Shown here: positions 12,965 through 34,705 of the stretch, one piece after another
Position numbering within the stretch: the first letter of the stretch is position 1
How the letters are laid out: every line of letters starts with the position of its first letter
DNA from: Seriola aureovittata
Taxonomy: Eukaryota > Chordata > Actinopteri > Carangiformes > Carangidae
Assembly: GCF_021018895.1 (NCBI RefSeq)
Contig: NC_079365.1
Span: 18,746,001 to 18,810,000 of the forward strand
Direction of reading: 5' to 3'
DNA length: 64,000 nt
Translations under genes and position numbers: made by a program
The notes under the pieces: model-generated
The model's database searches: none
Told to the model about the DNA's origin: nothing
Seen by the model: only the letters and a program-made list of their open reading frames with translations

Positions 12965-13550
12965 AAAGTTTTACTCATGAGATAATTATTTCTTGACATG
13001 GGCATCTCAAATCAAAAGAACAAGTTTTACTTTTTGAACTCAGAGACATTCTGCTTAAGACTTGTTCCGGTTTATTTGGGGAACAGATATTTGGATATAC
13101 TGTAGATGTTTATAAAATGGATGATGTCCTGGACTACACCCTAGTTTCAAAATGTGAAGTATATTGTATACTGTATAAAAAAAGAAACTTGCTTGAGTAT
13201 TTTCTCAAGTTTGAAGTGTTGTCTCTGGATGAGTAGGTCACTTGTTCTCATTTTGCTGTGTCCCACAACAGATGATGAGTGGGTACATGAATGAAGAGGC
13301 TCTGTATAAAAATTAAGACCTTGTCAAAAGGTTTAAGCTTATGGCTGACTTTAAATGCTTTACCAACCTTTCTTGAATTGATCCTAAAAATCCTCTTGTT
13401 CAGATCTTTGTGATTTATCCATTACCATTTGACACTGAGTTGCCTTGGTGTCTTTCCTCTGATGTGTTGGTTTCAAGATATTGTGCCACTTAATAGTGAA
13501 CCAATCTAACTCTGACTGAAGCATGAGTATGAAATAAATGAAAATTGAGG
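12965..13550 (+). other. mmel1: Probable mmel1 3' untranslated region
   Basis: Follows the stop codon at 12962-12964. The first AATAAA on this strand within a plausible distance is at 13533-13538, so polyadenylation near 13550 is likely. The end is inferred from the hexamer alone. Confidence 0.5.
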
Positions 13551-14907
13551 CTTTGTTGAAGTAAAGCTACAACAGAATTAGTCACACTGAGAGTTTGGTT
13601 ATTCACTGTTACATGAAACAAATTACCTAAAGACTTTAAGACTGTTAAATCTTTGCAGCTTTAACCTTAAATTAATGTTCTGAGAGCACTGCGGCTTTCA
13701 GCATTTTTACACATACACAATGGATATTTAAAATTCAGAAAGCTATTTAGTACTTTTTGCAGTTTTATATTTCTTTATCACACCCTACAATTGATTCTTG
13801 CTCGATACTGCAGAAATGTATATGTAAGTCATGATAGTTTGCTGTAAGAAACCATATTTGATGTTTTCATGAATACTGGTGGCCTCCTGCTTTTTAGCTA
13901 GTGTGAAAAACTCTTGTTGGAGGTTGAGAAATGTAATATTGATGAAAAGTCCACTGTATTGCATTACTGGTTACAGCCATGTCAGACTTGTGTGTTTGGA
14001 GCTCACTCCCCCCTTTTTTCCTGCTTCCACACATTTCACCTCATGATTGTTACAGGCTCTTCACTGTTTGTGTATTCTGGGCTGATCTATCACTATTAAA
14101 ACTAACATGTGCCATTTGTTAGATGGCCCATACCCACAATTACTCAAAATTATACTATCTACTTGTATGATATGTGTATGTTTACATTTAACCCAAAAAA
14201 GGCAGAAGATTTGTCAAAGAATAGTCTTTCCATTCACTTCACAATCTCCCGAGAGGAGACTTGAACACAGTGATTACTAGAGACTAGAAGACTTTTAGCC
14301 TCGGGGGCAGAGCCAATTACATGCTAAGGGGAAGAGATACACTCACACAGGCAGAGAGCAGATGAAGTGGTTTGCCTTCTGATCTCACATTGATCAGTGC
14401 CGTCTAAGATGAAAGGATGAAGCGCAGTCTGCTGAGGCATGGTGACCGCTGTAGCCGAACCACGAGCCTGCAGGCAAACACTGAAGAATGGAGCTTGTCA
14501 TTAAAGAGATGGCCAGGGCCAGGACTGTTATTTTCTACCTTTATTAACAAGTAATGACAGGAGAATCGAAGCTGAGCAGAACTCATGAGATATGACAGAG
14601 GTACTAGCAGCAAGAAGTCACCGTTTTTGTGCTGAATAGAGCTTTCAAACGCAGAAAAAACATAAACAGCACCGCCGTTTTTGAATGTTTGCTTGTCGTT
14701 GGTCACATTCAGGATGCCTTGGTAAACTGAACATGACTGTTAGGTCTCAATAGAGGCTGGTGAATTGAATGTGCATGTTGAAGCTTTATATTCTCAGTCT
14801 GTCTCTCAAACTTCACATTATTGGCAAATGTTGTGTTTTATAGAGGGAGGGGACACAATCGAAGACTGTTTTACTCAGAATGTAAGTGGTGATAGTGCAC
14901 TGCCACA
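13551..14907. other. Gene-free stretch
   Basis: No exon-like frame with splice sites and no recognised protein similarity on either strand. Short open frames here lack any supporting feature. Confidence 0.5.
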
Positions 14908-15529
14908 TTAAAGCAAAAGTTCATAATTTTGTGAAATAGGCCTTCTAGCTATCTGATGGAGAGTCAGAAGAGAAAATTCCTACTACTGCCATAGTTATCC
15001 CTTGAATGTGAAGCTATTGCCAACACGCAGTTATCTTAGACTGAGAACAAGGGAAGACAGCTAATCTGGTTCTGTCCAACATTAACAAAATCTGCCGACA
15101 AATACCTGTAAAGCTCATTAATTAAAAGAAATGATCTTGTTTGTTTAGTTTGTACGAAAATCTAAGTGTAAAAATGACAATTCACATGTTGATATGCCAG
15201 ACTATTTCTTTGTTAAAAAGGTTTTTTTTTTTTTTTTTTTTTTTAAATAGTAATTTGCCAATTTTACAATTTTTTTGTATTAAACAAACAACAGGTAACA
15301 TGTTAATCAGTAAGGTTTAGAGTTGCTGAAAGGCGGATTTTTTTTTTTTTACCTTCGGAAAGAACCAGGCTAGCTGTTACCCCGTTTTCAGTCTTTTTGC
15401 TAAGCCAAGTTAACCAGCTGCTGACTGTAGCCTTAAATTCAACGGACGAAACATGAGGGTAGTATTAATCTTTCCATCTCACTCTCTGCCTGAGGCGTAT
15501 TTTCCAAAATGTCGAACTATTCCTTTAAA
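14908..15529. repeat. Interspersed inverted-end element, copy B
   Basis: The most complete copy. It begins ATTAAAGCAAAAGTTC and ends with GAACTATTCCTTTAA, which are degenerate inverted repeats of each other. Inside are the blocks GTAAAGCTCATTAATTA, GAACCAGGCTAGCTGTTAC and GCTAAGCCAAGTTAACC shared with the other copies. A poly(T) tract at 15223-15244 interrupts it. No coding capacity, so a non-autonomous element is inferred. Confidence 0.7.
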
Positions 15530-16289
15530 CGACAAAGCACATTCATCATGTCTTGCACAAAGAAATGCTGGAGGCGACATCATAAGCTACAATGCGATAT
15601 CCAGCTGCCATTTGAAGAGCAACAGCTTAGAGCTTGTATAGTTTGTCTGATTTTCCTCAAAATTAGTAAAACAGCTCAAAACTGTTAATTGAACTGTTAA
15701 TGTACAAAAGGTACGTAATATAAAAGGCGTTACTGTAGATGCTTGGTGTTCTATACGGCAGTATTTAGATAGTAATGATTCAATTCAGGTGAGAAAGAAA
15801 GCGTACATTTCTTATTTAATTACATGGTGAAATTGTGTCGTTTTAAAATAAGCCAAGTACAACTAGATTTTTGCTATATATGAAAATGTTTTCATCTACA
15901 GTGTATACCCATCAGATGAGTTTATTTATCTACATGAATATTTATGAAATAAGATTGTTGCTTTGCAAGGATTCAGATATTAAAGATGTTTTATGATTGT
16001 TCCTGCTGCTATGTAATTATCTAGACTAACTGCTATTTTTGTGACTCAGATCTGTAATTATTGCCATTAAAGTGACTGTCTCAATGGTAATGACATCATG
16101 TATCTCCTTTAAATGAAATGTGTAATTTTAACTTTATTTACATATAGAAACCTGAAAAAAAAAAAAAACTTGGATTCATTCAAAAATCAAAATATGATGT
16201 TTAACCGTCAGTAATATATTCCTGCCCATTAAGTACATTTTCAAGTTAAAACCAAATATTGTCAATAACAGTAGGCTGATTGCTATATT

Positions 16290-18240
16290 TAGCAATGTTA
16301 GCTGCTAAGTTTGGCTATTATGAACCATTTTCAATATTCTTAGCTGCTAAGTTTGGCCATTAAACATGAATTTACTAATAAAATGAAACCTATTAGTTGC
16401 CAAGTTTGGCCATTAAAAAAAGAATTTCCTGTTAAATTAAACCTTGTGAAACTATTTCAAAAATTTGCCCTAAACATTGGCTGCTAAAGTGTAAACTAGG
16501 TTATTCAATAATTTTAACTGCTGCATCTTGTGTACACATATCCAATGTTAGGGAAAAAGCACAAGTAACACTGGCTGTTAACTTTGGCCACGATAACATT
16601 CAGATATGGCCATCTTGAAAGAAAATGAAACAGAATTACTTAAGCAGAATGAAATGAAAAGAAAAATCAAAGTTACATTATCTGCTTGGTTTTACCTTTA
16701 AACATCTAAGACTTTAATAATTTAATAACTGTAGTTTCTAATTAAAGTTAAAGTAATGCTAACATCAGCAACTGCATTAGGCATTACATGACCACCATAG
16801 CACTCAAACCTGCACAGACATCCTTCTCCCTTGCCTGAGAAAGAACAACTGCTTATATAGTCCCTGTTTCTGCTAAACAATTACCCTGGGCAGAACCAAA
16901 CTTCAGTCGGGGTATCCAAGTCTATCTCGTTTAAAAGATTAATTGACAAAAAGTTATTTTTTATCAGGAAACATTAACAGTACAAACAAAAGAAAATTAT
17001 TATTTTATAAGCAAACTGCATTATTCTCCAAATCCATCAGGAAGAGCACAAAAATAAGGAAGTGTTCCTACTCCCTTTAGAACTGTTTGAGCCTGTGGTG
17101 AGTGTGTAGGATCAAGATGCTCAGATTAAAGCAAAAATAGTATTGTATCTGTATGAATTTAACCAGTGATGTTAACTGTAACAAAACACAATGCTAACCA
17201 CAAACAAACATACTAAGTGTTTCCAGTGATTAACAGTAAGTGCTAAGTTACAGCATGAGATTTGTGTTCCCACAGTTGCTTTATACACACTCACAGACAC
17301 ATGTAAGTCCAAGTGACATCAGCTGCTAAATTTTGGGCCTTACAATTACAAAGATAGCTTTAGCTCCTATAACCTCTGAATGTTACAAGGCTAGCTTTAG
17401 CTACTAACTCGGACAAAAAGCAGCATTACGCTACATTACATAGTGCCAGTAATAGTGGCTATTAATTTATAGCCTACAAGGCTAGCATATAGCTAAGTAA
17501 TGCAGAGCAACTGACATTAATCAGACATTATCAGGCTAGATTTAGTTGCTAAAGATCTCAAGTTTGGACATTATAAAGTTAGCATTAACTGCTAAAGTTC
17601 TAACGTTTTGGCATTACAAGGCCAGCATTAGCTGCTACTTTTGGAAATTTCAAGGGTAGCATTAGCTAGCATTTGGACATTAGGCTAGCATGAGATGCTA
17701 ACTTTTGGACCTTACAATTACAAAGATAGCTTTAGCTCATATAACCTCTGAATGTTACAGGGCTAGCTTTAGCTAACTCTTGGACAAAGCGTAGCATTAA
17801 GCTAATTAGCTGCTCACTTTGGTTTTCATAAATTTAATGGTAAGATGAAATGAAAACATGTCAGTAACAATACAAGGCCAGCATTAGCTGCAACTTTTGG
17901 AAATTCCAAGGGTAGCATTAGCTAACCTTTGGACATTAGGCTAGCATGAGCTGGTAACTTTTGGACCTTAAAATTAATTAAAATTACAATGATCAAAGAT
18001 AGTTTTAGCTCATGTAACCTCTGAACATTACAAGGCTCAGTTTAGCCACTAATTCTTGGACAAAAAGTAGCATTAAGCTACATTACACACAGTGCCAGTA
18101 ACATTAGCTGCTAACTCAGTCTTTCTTAATGTAATTGTATGATAAAATGAAAACATGAGTAATGTTGGCTACAAATTTATGGGATTAGTAATACAAAACA
18201 TTAATCAGATATTATAAGGCTAGCATTAGCTGCTATCTGA
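16290..18240. repeat. Degenerate array built on TTAGCTGCTAA and GCTAGC
   Basis: More than ten variants of TTAGCTGCTAA followed by TTTGG or a similar string occur across 2 kb, e.g. near 16297, 16341, 17320, 17587, 17625, 17808, 17885, 18104 and 18226. Longer blocks repeat: TTTTGGACCTTACAATTAC with AAAGATAGCTTTAGCTC occurs near 17333, 17706 and 17957, and CCAGCATTAGCTGC with GGAAATT near 17620 and 17880, giving a higher-order period of about 255-370 bp. No reading frame runs through it. Confidence 0.75.
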
Positions 18241-19872
18241 GAAAGGTTTTTTTTGATTCTCATCATAATATTTTCTTTTCAAGTGATTTTGCTGGCAAAT
18301 AAACTAACACAAACCTATGAACTGGCCGCACGCCACAGCTGTAAGAACTACAACACCCAGCAGCCTTGCAGACTCTGTTAAAATGATGGTAGCGTGTGTC
18401 AGAATGCATCTGTGTGCATTGGCATTGGTGTATCGACGATTTTACTGCAAATTTTCTCTCTTGTATAGTCTCTCTATCAGAGACACAGACTGGAAACGCT
18501 TCAGAGAGGAAATCCCAGACGAGACGGTGCTTATCTGTGAGTTTATAATACACAAATATTCATGCATAACAACTCATTGGCAGAAAAATTGTAAAATGTC
18601 ATTAAATGCACATTAAGTAATCGTTATATACCGTTGTTATTACTATTATCATCATTATTATTATCATTTAAGTAACAACGCAATGTGACAGGAAATAACG
18701 CAGTGTATGGGTAATATGAAACCCAGCAATAGACTTAATGACTTAATTTCCCTCTCCAGGTTCAATCAAATGAACAACCCAGTGTATTGAGTTAAATGGT
18801 AAAACCCAGCACTTGGGTCAAACCAACTCTGCAAGTCAGAGTGAGTGACAAGGAAGAGGAGTATTGATTGTATTGATTAAATCCAAACAGCCACTGAGCT
18901 CCAATGTCAACAGATCATGATAAATGAGTAAACTCCATCCATTTGATATGGTTGAAAGCAGCAGGAAAAGCTGGGAAGTAGACATTCAGTTTGGACTATT
19001 TTGTCAAAAAAACTACTTCTGAAAGGTCAAGAGTAAGCTTTCGTGCTCGAATGATTTTCAGTTTTAACCCTCAGGTAAAGAAACAGGAGAGATGACAGTG
19101 GGTGGATGAAAAGTGGAGATGAGCTGTTGGAAGAATTAATTTTGCATATAGGCAGGATAATCATTTGTCATGTCAAAAAGTTAGATCCCTCCTTACATTT
19201 ATTTAAACTCTCATGTCACATATGGAAACAATTACACTTAAAATAAGAGTTAAGATTTATTTGCATAAGGGCATGAAATTGCAAAATTATATTAACTCAA
19301 CCTGCAATGATGAACTAGTAGCACTAAGCTTGCTTTATTTTAAGTTAACTAATAATTCATATTTACAGCAAACATCACATCAGTTTTACACTTTTACACT
19401 TATTACAATTAGATACATAAAGAAATCATCTTATTTTGTAAACTGAGTGTAATAAATGCAACTTCATAAATTTCCAGTATATATAAAAAAAAAAAAATTA
19501 ATAATCAGTGATCAGTATGTTAGTGTGAGGTAAGTTAAGTTTAAAATTAATGAAATTCATTACAATTAAAAAATGTCACAATCACCGCAACTTTCACTTT
19601 AGATAATATATGACTGTCACAAAGAAATTACAAGCAATTAGGAATATTGGCAATAGTTTTATGTTCACTTCAACAATTTAATGACGTTCCACTCGTTAAA
19701 TCTCCATTTCAGTCTCCCAAAGTGTTGTGTGTTGTTCAGGTATGAGGTGTGGTCATCGTGTACAAACATCGTCATTGCACTGCAGGAGAAGGTACAGACG
19801 GTTATTCAAACTTTACGTGTAAGTCCAATTACTGGCAGTCAAGCCAATCTCCCAAATCTAGTTTGCTGGAAT

Positions 19873-19911
<39 letters not shown>

Positions 19912-22900
19912 GAATTAACGTTGATACCAACACCTTAATTATAGATTAGCTTCTATTGATGGCTAAATTAGACACATTCCCAATTACTACTAACCAGAAG
20001 CACAAAATGGTCATAATGTATCTGCAGTGGGCTGATAAAGGCTGATTTGATTCTTAGTGATGACACTACAAAAGAAGCGCTGGAGAATATTATTTCATTT
20101 TATAGCTTGATATTTTTCTTTTTTGCAAGACATTTCCATTTCATATTTGTTCAAATAACTACTAATTGTTAAAGCAATCTGATTTTCTGTTCTTTTTTAC
20201 TTTAAATTAAAAATGTATTTTGTGTGGTGGAGAGGTGTGTCATGGGTTGCCATTCCTCCCCATTGGGGTCCCCTGTGAAATATTGTCTCATATTAGTGCA
20301 TTTCTAATTATGTTATCTGAATTTTATTTGTTCATAAGGGTATAACAGGGAGAAAATAAGCAAATATTTGGTCATGCATTGCCAATATATCATATTTTAT
20401 TATTTGGTGTCATAGTGCTCTGTAGTCATTTCTGTACTTTGTCACCTTCAAATATTTAAGTTCATACTTTTCTGCATGTTAGATTTGGCTAAGGTCAGGA
20501 GAAAAAGAAAAAAGAAAGAAAAGGTTGATTTTGCAATTATTTTTTTTAATATTATTTACTTTTACACACAAACTACAGTTGTCTCTGTGCAACCCCAGAC
20601 AACAAGGAAGTAAAGCCAGTGTCAACAACACATGAGCGTTAAAGCCAAGTGAGCCGCTGAACAGTGTCAGTCTTTGATTTAAAGACAACATTTCCACTTC
20701 CCAGTCTTCCTGTCTTTGTATACTTATTCAGCCTCTGATAAAAAGGCCAAAGGTAAACCAGTCTTCAGCTTCTGCTGCCAAAATCCATTTTTGCCAGTGG
20801 CCTATTAATGACCATGAGTGATTTTTTTTTGTGCTGGGACCTGCTGGAACGTAACCATGAAAATATTTAAAGCTGAACAGCTAAGCACCGACTTACATGC
20901 TTCTATTCTAATTCAACAAATCCTGCAGCTACACAACTGGAGCTTTCAAAAAGAGGTCAAATAGCTTTTAACAAAATTCACTGTTACATGTCAACACATT
21001 ATTTAGACAGACGTAAAGGGCTATTTCTCTTTATGTTAACATATCTGAACAGATATAGCAATAATGTTCATTCACACAGTTGCAGTAATTAATCACATGT
21101 GTATCCATATAGTGTTTAAATCAAATAAGATCATCTGTTAACCTGATAGTTACTGTAAAGGTGAAATTAATAGTTGATAAAGCACAAAAAAAGTTAACTA
21201 TTTTGTGAATTGTTCGGACAAAACAATCAATTTGATGACATCCCTTTGGTCTCTGGGAAATTGTGACAGTTCTCACCATTTTCTTACATTTAAACCAAAC
21301 TAGTAATCAGGAAAATAATTATTACACTTATCTTAGTTACAGATAAGGTGTTAGGTAAGCCCTTCAATTTCTATGATAAAAGTCCATCTGTAGAGAGTTT
21401 AGTCTGTCCAAACAGGACCTTTTTAAAAAAAAAAACAAAAAAAAAAAACAAACAAACACTAAAATGGAGACCCAGGTTATTCCTCAGTTAAATAATATCA
21501 ATTTGAGGGTTTCGACCTCCAAACAAAGGAGACAGTTTCTGAGGAAGTAAATACTGTCTCATGTTTAAACAAGAGGACACCTTTACTTCTGAAGGCAAAA
21601 CTGGTAATCACTCAAACACCATGATTTTACCCAGATCTTGCTCTGTATAAAGCTTTAACTTTTTGAGAGCCTTTTCCACACTGATGTCAGCTAGCTGGTG
21701 ACTCGCACTCGTTTCTGCTTTGTTTTGATACTCTGTGAAAACAAGGTTGATTCTGTTTGTGGTTCTGCACTGATGACATCCGTTGATCTCCAGACAGGTC
21801 ATGGGGAAGTCTACTGTACATGTTGCAAAAGCTGTGACATAGTGGGTGTTACAGGAAATGAGCTACAGAGCCAGGAGGCAAGCGTGTTGAAGACCACGTG
21901 CTAGATGTCACAGGCATGCCGAAAGCCCTGATGATCACAGGACAAACCGCCCAGCTCTCTGGACCTGAGATAAGGTTCATGACCTCCGAGCAGTTTGGTT
22001 CTAAATGTGCCATTTATGTATCATGTATAGATGAGGGGCTATATTTTAAACTGTAGTTTCTATTTTATAATCTATTATATATTGACAACAAAGACCAAGA
22101 ATCACTTATGTGGCTCAATCTCTCTTCTTAAAAAAGATGAAAACGAGAGTATTTTTATGTTGTAATCATAAATAGTACACTACAAATACAGAGCCATGTA
22201 AATGTCTGCAACCCCCTGAATCTTAGCACCCACTTTGTTTTTCATTGGAGTTTTAATTTATATTCCAAAATTGTTGTAATGTAAAATAATCAGGGCTACA
22301 TCTTTTTACTCACTCAGTCTGTACAATGTCTCCTATTATACACCAAAGTAATAATAAAAGAAATAAAAACATTTCTCCCTGAATAAATTAAGACCTCTTA
22401 GTTTTCTAAAAGAAATAAACAAATTCTTTATTCATTTGAGTTGTTGTTGACTCAAAAAATAAAACTGTTGCATGTGTTGCTTTACATCTACGACTTCTGT
22501 AAATGTTTGTGTCTCGTGTCTTTCTTTTCCCTTTTTTCTTGCGTGATATATTCGACAATGAGGATATCAGAGGCTGTTTATTACTTTGTTTCTGAGTGAT
22601 AATCAATTTTGAACAACGTTAACTCATCTCCTTCATAATCAGACTGTGCACATTAAGATGCAGAGTTCAGCATAGCTTCTGCCGTAATGATGAAAACATG
22701 GTAAAAAAGGCACAAAGCTCATGCTTATAATCTGTGGCAAGCACCTATCTCAGAAAGTTAAGTCATGATTTAAATGTCTGGCTCTTCTGTGCTATGTGTT
22801 AAAACTTTCCATTGTTACAATAATAACAGCATGTTAAACTTACATTTAATTCTGTAGAGCACTGCAGTTGATTTGTGATGGTACTTGTGAGTAGAATAAA

Positions 22901-23199
22901 TACCTCATAAATCTTGGGTAAGGCTGCCAGCACTGGTTTTCCATGCTATACTACTTATATGGAAGTTGTATAACTTCTGTTTGTGCTTGAATAGCATTTT
23001 AAGTGCAATTAGGCACAGACTGAGATCATCACTGACAGACCATGAAGATGGAGTAATAAGTGTGAAATTGTCTGTGAAGAGGCTCCTCTGATGCATGTGT
23101 CCCTTCTGACGTAAAACAGAGTCTGCTGAAAAAACCTGACCAATGGATCAGTCCAGTGTTCTTCAGTAAACATAATAATACCATTTGCTTCTTTTCCAT
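18241..23199. other. Gene-free stretch between mmel1 and prxl2b
   Basis: AT-rich, with poly(A) at 19879-19909 and shorter homopolymers. I saw no exon with flanking splice sites resembling a known protein. A short terminal exon of prxl2b (minus strand) may lie in its right part but could not be identified. Confidence 0.45.
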
Positions 23200-27208
<4,009 letters not shown>

Positions 27209-27460
27209 TTTCTGTCTTCGCTTACACCGAGTGGAAACTGTCTCGATAAACTTAAAAAATCTTGTAACCACAGTTTATAGGTTAGTCGTCGGAAAATATG
27301 CTTGAATAACAAGCGCACAACAGTTGCAAAACCACTGCTTCCTCAAACATCGACTGAACGCTACTGTCCAATCAGATCCTGTCTGTGCTGGGAAATCATC
27401 CAATTACAGCGCACGGTGTGCAGAGCGGAGGCGGGGCTTAGCGAGGGCAACTTAAAACAC
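27209..27460 (-). promoter_or_regulatory. prxl2b: Probable prxl2b promoter and 5' leader
   Basis: Region immediately upstream of the prxl2b ATG. It has higher GC than its surroundings near 27400-27440 and CCAAT-type boxes (CCAATCAG near 27369 and CCAATTAC near 27410, read on the plus strand). No TATA box is evident. The call rests on position and composition. Confidence 0.4.
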
Positions 27461-28786
27461 GTGGATCTCATCAAACCTGTTTCAGTTTAATTTATTCGTC
27501 TTTAAAGAGTAGCAATTTTCTTTAAGTGGAACGTTTTTAAATTGCTGAAACAATTGCTCACCGGTTTTAACATTAACTCAAGGTGGTGACTTTGAGTGGC
27601 GTAGTTTATATTTGAAAATACTCAGGTTTTCGTAATACAGGTTGCATAAGGTGTGGTACAGTCTATAAGTACAGGTGAGCTCAAAGTTAATGGGATTTAT
27701 GGTATGGCCTTTGTCCTCTTCTGCTGGTGTTTGAAGTGTCCCAGCTGTGTGTCTTCTGTTAACCCTTGAGAGAGACGTGCATCTACTAGAATATCACCCT
27801 GAGTTTACTCAAGTGTTATTTTAAGCACAATTTATTTTTACTTGAATATTGTTGTTTTCTGCCGCTTTACACTGCTCCACTTCATTAGAGTGGCAGTTTG
27901 GGTATGTATTTATTACTCTTTATCTGAGAGCTATAGATGGTTACTCTGAAGATCAAGAGTGTAGCCTACAAAAACATGTTTCCATATATCCAGGCCTCAA
28001 TTTCTCAAAAACAATTTCATTAAAGAAAAAAATAAAAACATCATCCTCTTGGTTCAGTGACAATTAATTCATTACATAGTGCTTTAGAGACCTTCACTGT
28101 ATCCAGTCGGAACAACCCGCAGGACAGATTACCTTACTACAAGTCAATTAGACACGATGCGCCTGCTATCAGAGGTGGCCATTAAAATCACTTCAGTTTT
28201 TCTATAGGGACCAGTCCATCTTAATATAGTTTATGAAATAAAATAAGGTATGACTTTTGATGTAATAAGCCTATTGGAAAACTACTGTCAACTTCATATT
28301 CATATACATACATGAAATATGTCCACATCTGCTAACATCTCTTGAGTATGACATACCTGTGTTGAGCTCCTCTATAGATATATCAGTGTATTGTTAAATA
28401 TGTTTTATCACTATCTAGCCATCTCTCTATGATGTCGCTTGGCACTGGAGAACTTAAGGAGATGGTAGCACTGTAGGCATTAGTAAATGTAAAAGTGGTG
28501 TCTTAGCACAGACCCAGAAATGTCAACAAAAACTAATTAAACTTGAAGGAAAGCGAGTGAAACAGCTCAGACCCACTCCCTGATAGCAATGAAGCACTTA
28601 CTCTACAGATCATCTCACTTACCATCTGCGCAGGTTACCATCAGGTGAGCCCAACCAATACAAACCTCTCAAAGAATATAGAAAAACAAACAAAGCAATA
28701 ATTAAAGATTCCTCTGTTGCTGCTGACAAACACAGTCTGTCCATGACCACACACACGTGTTGATTTACTGCAGGCAACAAACCGTT

Positions 28787-28972
28787 TTCACAGCAAACAT
28801 TTTGGTTTGTCATAGAAGGAAAAGCACAGGTGTAATTAATAACATTAAAAACGACTGTTTTCCATTTAGGTGTGCTTGTCTGAAGGCCCTTTTATTGTGC
28901 ACACCCATCGTTAAAGAAATTACTTGCACCTGTGCTTTCTCTGTTATGACAAGTCAACATGTTTGCTGTGAA
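28787..28972. repeat. Foldback element with about 50-bp inverted arms
   Basis: The left arm 28787-28837 (TTCACAGCAAACAT to GGTGTAATT) is the imperfect reverse complement of the right arm 28918-28972 (AATTACTTGCACC to GTTTGCTGTGAA), around an 80-bp centre. CAGGC just outside the left arm also has a mirrored partner GCCTG on the right. The form fits a miniature inverted-repeat transposable element. No transposase. Confidence 0.75.
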
Positions 28973-29620
28973 TAAGGCCTGTCTGACCGTCCCTCTGCAC
29001 ACTGACACACTGTCACAGATTGAGCAGAAGATCTGCACCGACAACACAAGTAGAAAAAAAAACAAATAAACTGCACAAATTAAACAAACTTGTGTTTTGT
29101 GGAATAACATGTTAAGTTACCTGTTAAGTTGCCAGATTCACCAAAACGCTTTCTATTCCTTTGTATGCATTATTTTCTTCAGATGAATTACCAATGTATT
29201 GCTGCTGCTGCTACATCTCTCATCTCCTCAGGGTTCATTTAACCAAATGTAAAATGTAAAAGGTATTATTGGATTATATGTGTAAAGTATGACTTTAATA
29301 TTGCAGCTGGTACAAGTTATATTTTGTATTAACAAGGTGAATCTGTAGGCTAAAGTAACTAATAATTAAAACTTGAAAATAAATGTAATGGAGTACTCAT
29401 TACTACAAGATTATATATTGTACATATTGTGCATTGCCTTTAACTTTGTTCAGTCTCTACTCTGTAGAGTAGTTGTAGATAATGGCAAACGTCAACCTCG
29501 CTCAGATTGGAAAGCACATGCTGAAATGTACTGAAACTGGAGTTGTGAGCCATGAAGATGTTTAGTATGAAAGCTTAAATGCGAGCTGTGAGATTTCCTC
29601 TCTTTTTTCACATCTATTGG

Positions 29621-29752
29621 GCAGTGGTGGAACTAGTAGTCTGCTCAGGAAATATTCAGATCCTTTACTTGAGTAAAATAAGTATGTTAAAAAAATACTC
29701 CTGAAAATTCTGCATTTTAAAAATCTTACTTAAGTAATATACTGGTTAGGGT
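29621..29752. repeat. Interspersed repeat fragment starting GCAGTGGTGGAA
   Basis: Begins GCAGTGGTGGAACTAGTAG, then ATTCAGATCCTTTACTTGAG and a run of TACTC/ACTTAAGTAA words. A related fragment lies near 54975-55095. The CAGTGGTGGAA end is typical of hAT-like miniature elements in fish; the family assignment is from memory of the motif. Confidence 0.55.
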
Positions 29753-30099
29753 CCCGACACAGGGGCCTTTCCTTCCCAAGCTGGCCACAACATTGATCTC
29801 TAAATCATTTAATTATTAATGGGAGTGAAAAGAGGAAGAAAAAAAAAATTCAGAATATGAAACTCTGTGACCAAATAAGGGAAAAATGTCTTTGACTCAT
29901 AGACATCTTAAATGTGACCATCTTGACCGTAAACTCCTCTTCTGAAAAGCAGCAAGTAACTGGATCTGTCAGATGAGTGTAGCTGGGACTCTTCCGCTGG
30001 TGCTGATGTTGCAGGGAGGGGCGTGACGTCACCGGAGAGACCGGAGGAAAAGGCGAAGGGGGGAGAGGAGAAGAGGGGGGGAAAGAGCAGGGACGGAGG

Positions 30100-30248
30100 A
30101 GAGAGCAGGGGATGACTGCATCAAAGGAAAAACAAAAAGAATAACAAAACAATCATGACTCTTGTAATTCAGCCTACGTTTTTTATAAATCATAACGGTT
30201 GCTCTGTTTACCTACACTGTATGCCGCAATAAATGACGAGTCGCCCCG
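30100..30248 (+). other. slc45a1: Possible 5' non-coding exon of slc45a1
   Basis: The first coding exon of slc45a1 begins at an acceptor (CTGCAG ending 30866), so an upstream exon is required. The best donor nearby is CCCCG|GTAAGG at 30249, giving a 618-bp intron. The purine-rich, relatively GC-rich stretch at 30015-30110 upstream could be the promoter. The 5' edge is arbitrary. Confidence 0.35.
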
Positions 30249-30886
30249 GTAAGGTAATTATGATTGCACGCCTTCTTCATCTTCTAACACAGCTGAGTCG
30301 ATTGTGTGGTCGTCACCTTTAGACACAAATGTCAAGTCCAGGAAAATATCGAGAGTCTTTAGATAAATAGTCGATCGGTTACGTGGCTACAAATAGGTTC
30401 TATAGGCTATTGGTCAAATATTTCATTTGCATTTGAGCGATAGTGACACGTTATCCTTGTGATCGTCTTGAAAGCCGTCATTAAAACCCCCAGCGGCCCC
30501 ATTGTGTCCGATCTGAGCTTCCTCCATGAAAAATTAAAATGGAAACAGGCTTCATGAGAGCGCTGCCGCATACTACACTGCTGTAGTCAGCCACGCCGAG
30601 CACATGGGCTCTGCGCACAACACTTACATGCGCATTGGTTGCAGTGCGTCGTGCCCATCATTGCTGTGCCATCGCTGCTGTCTGCTGATGACTGCAGTGT
30701 CCTCTTGGTAGCACTACACAACCATCAGCAGCACTAAGTTACTCACATGCTCACCATGCCAAATTGTGTTGCTCTTGAATGACCTCTAATTTGAACAATT
30801 AAGCCAGAACAAGTTGTAATCATGTCTGAGTTTTAACTTGAAAACTTTTTTTTTTTAATACTGCAGTGTAAACTGGCTTGAGAGAG

Positions 30887-34705
<3,819 letters not shown>

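Larger units (their letters stand above)
27461..29999. other. Intergenic region between prxl2b and slc45a1
   Basis: No coding exon seen. It carries ACTTGAGTA-type repeat fragments near 27770-27900 and 29621-29752 and the foldback element at 28787-28972. The rest is AT-rich unique-looking sequence. Confidence 0.5.

Noticed and set aside
18263..18616. Overlapping open frames of about 96-99 residues on both strands
   Set aside because: Isolated, no similarity that I recognise, and they lie beside a repeat array.
30878..30886. TTG as an upstream start for slc45a1
   Set aside because: The ATG at 30887 in the same frame is adequate and the acceptor at 30866 leaves a normal short leader.
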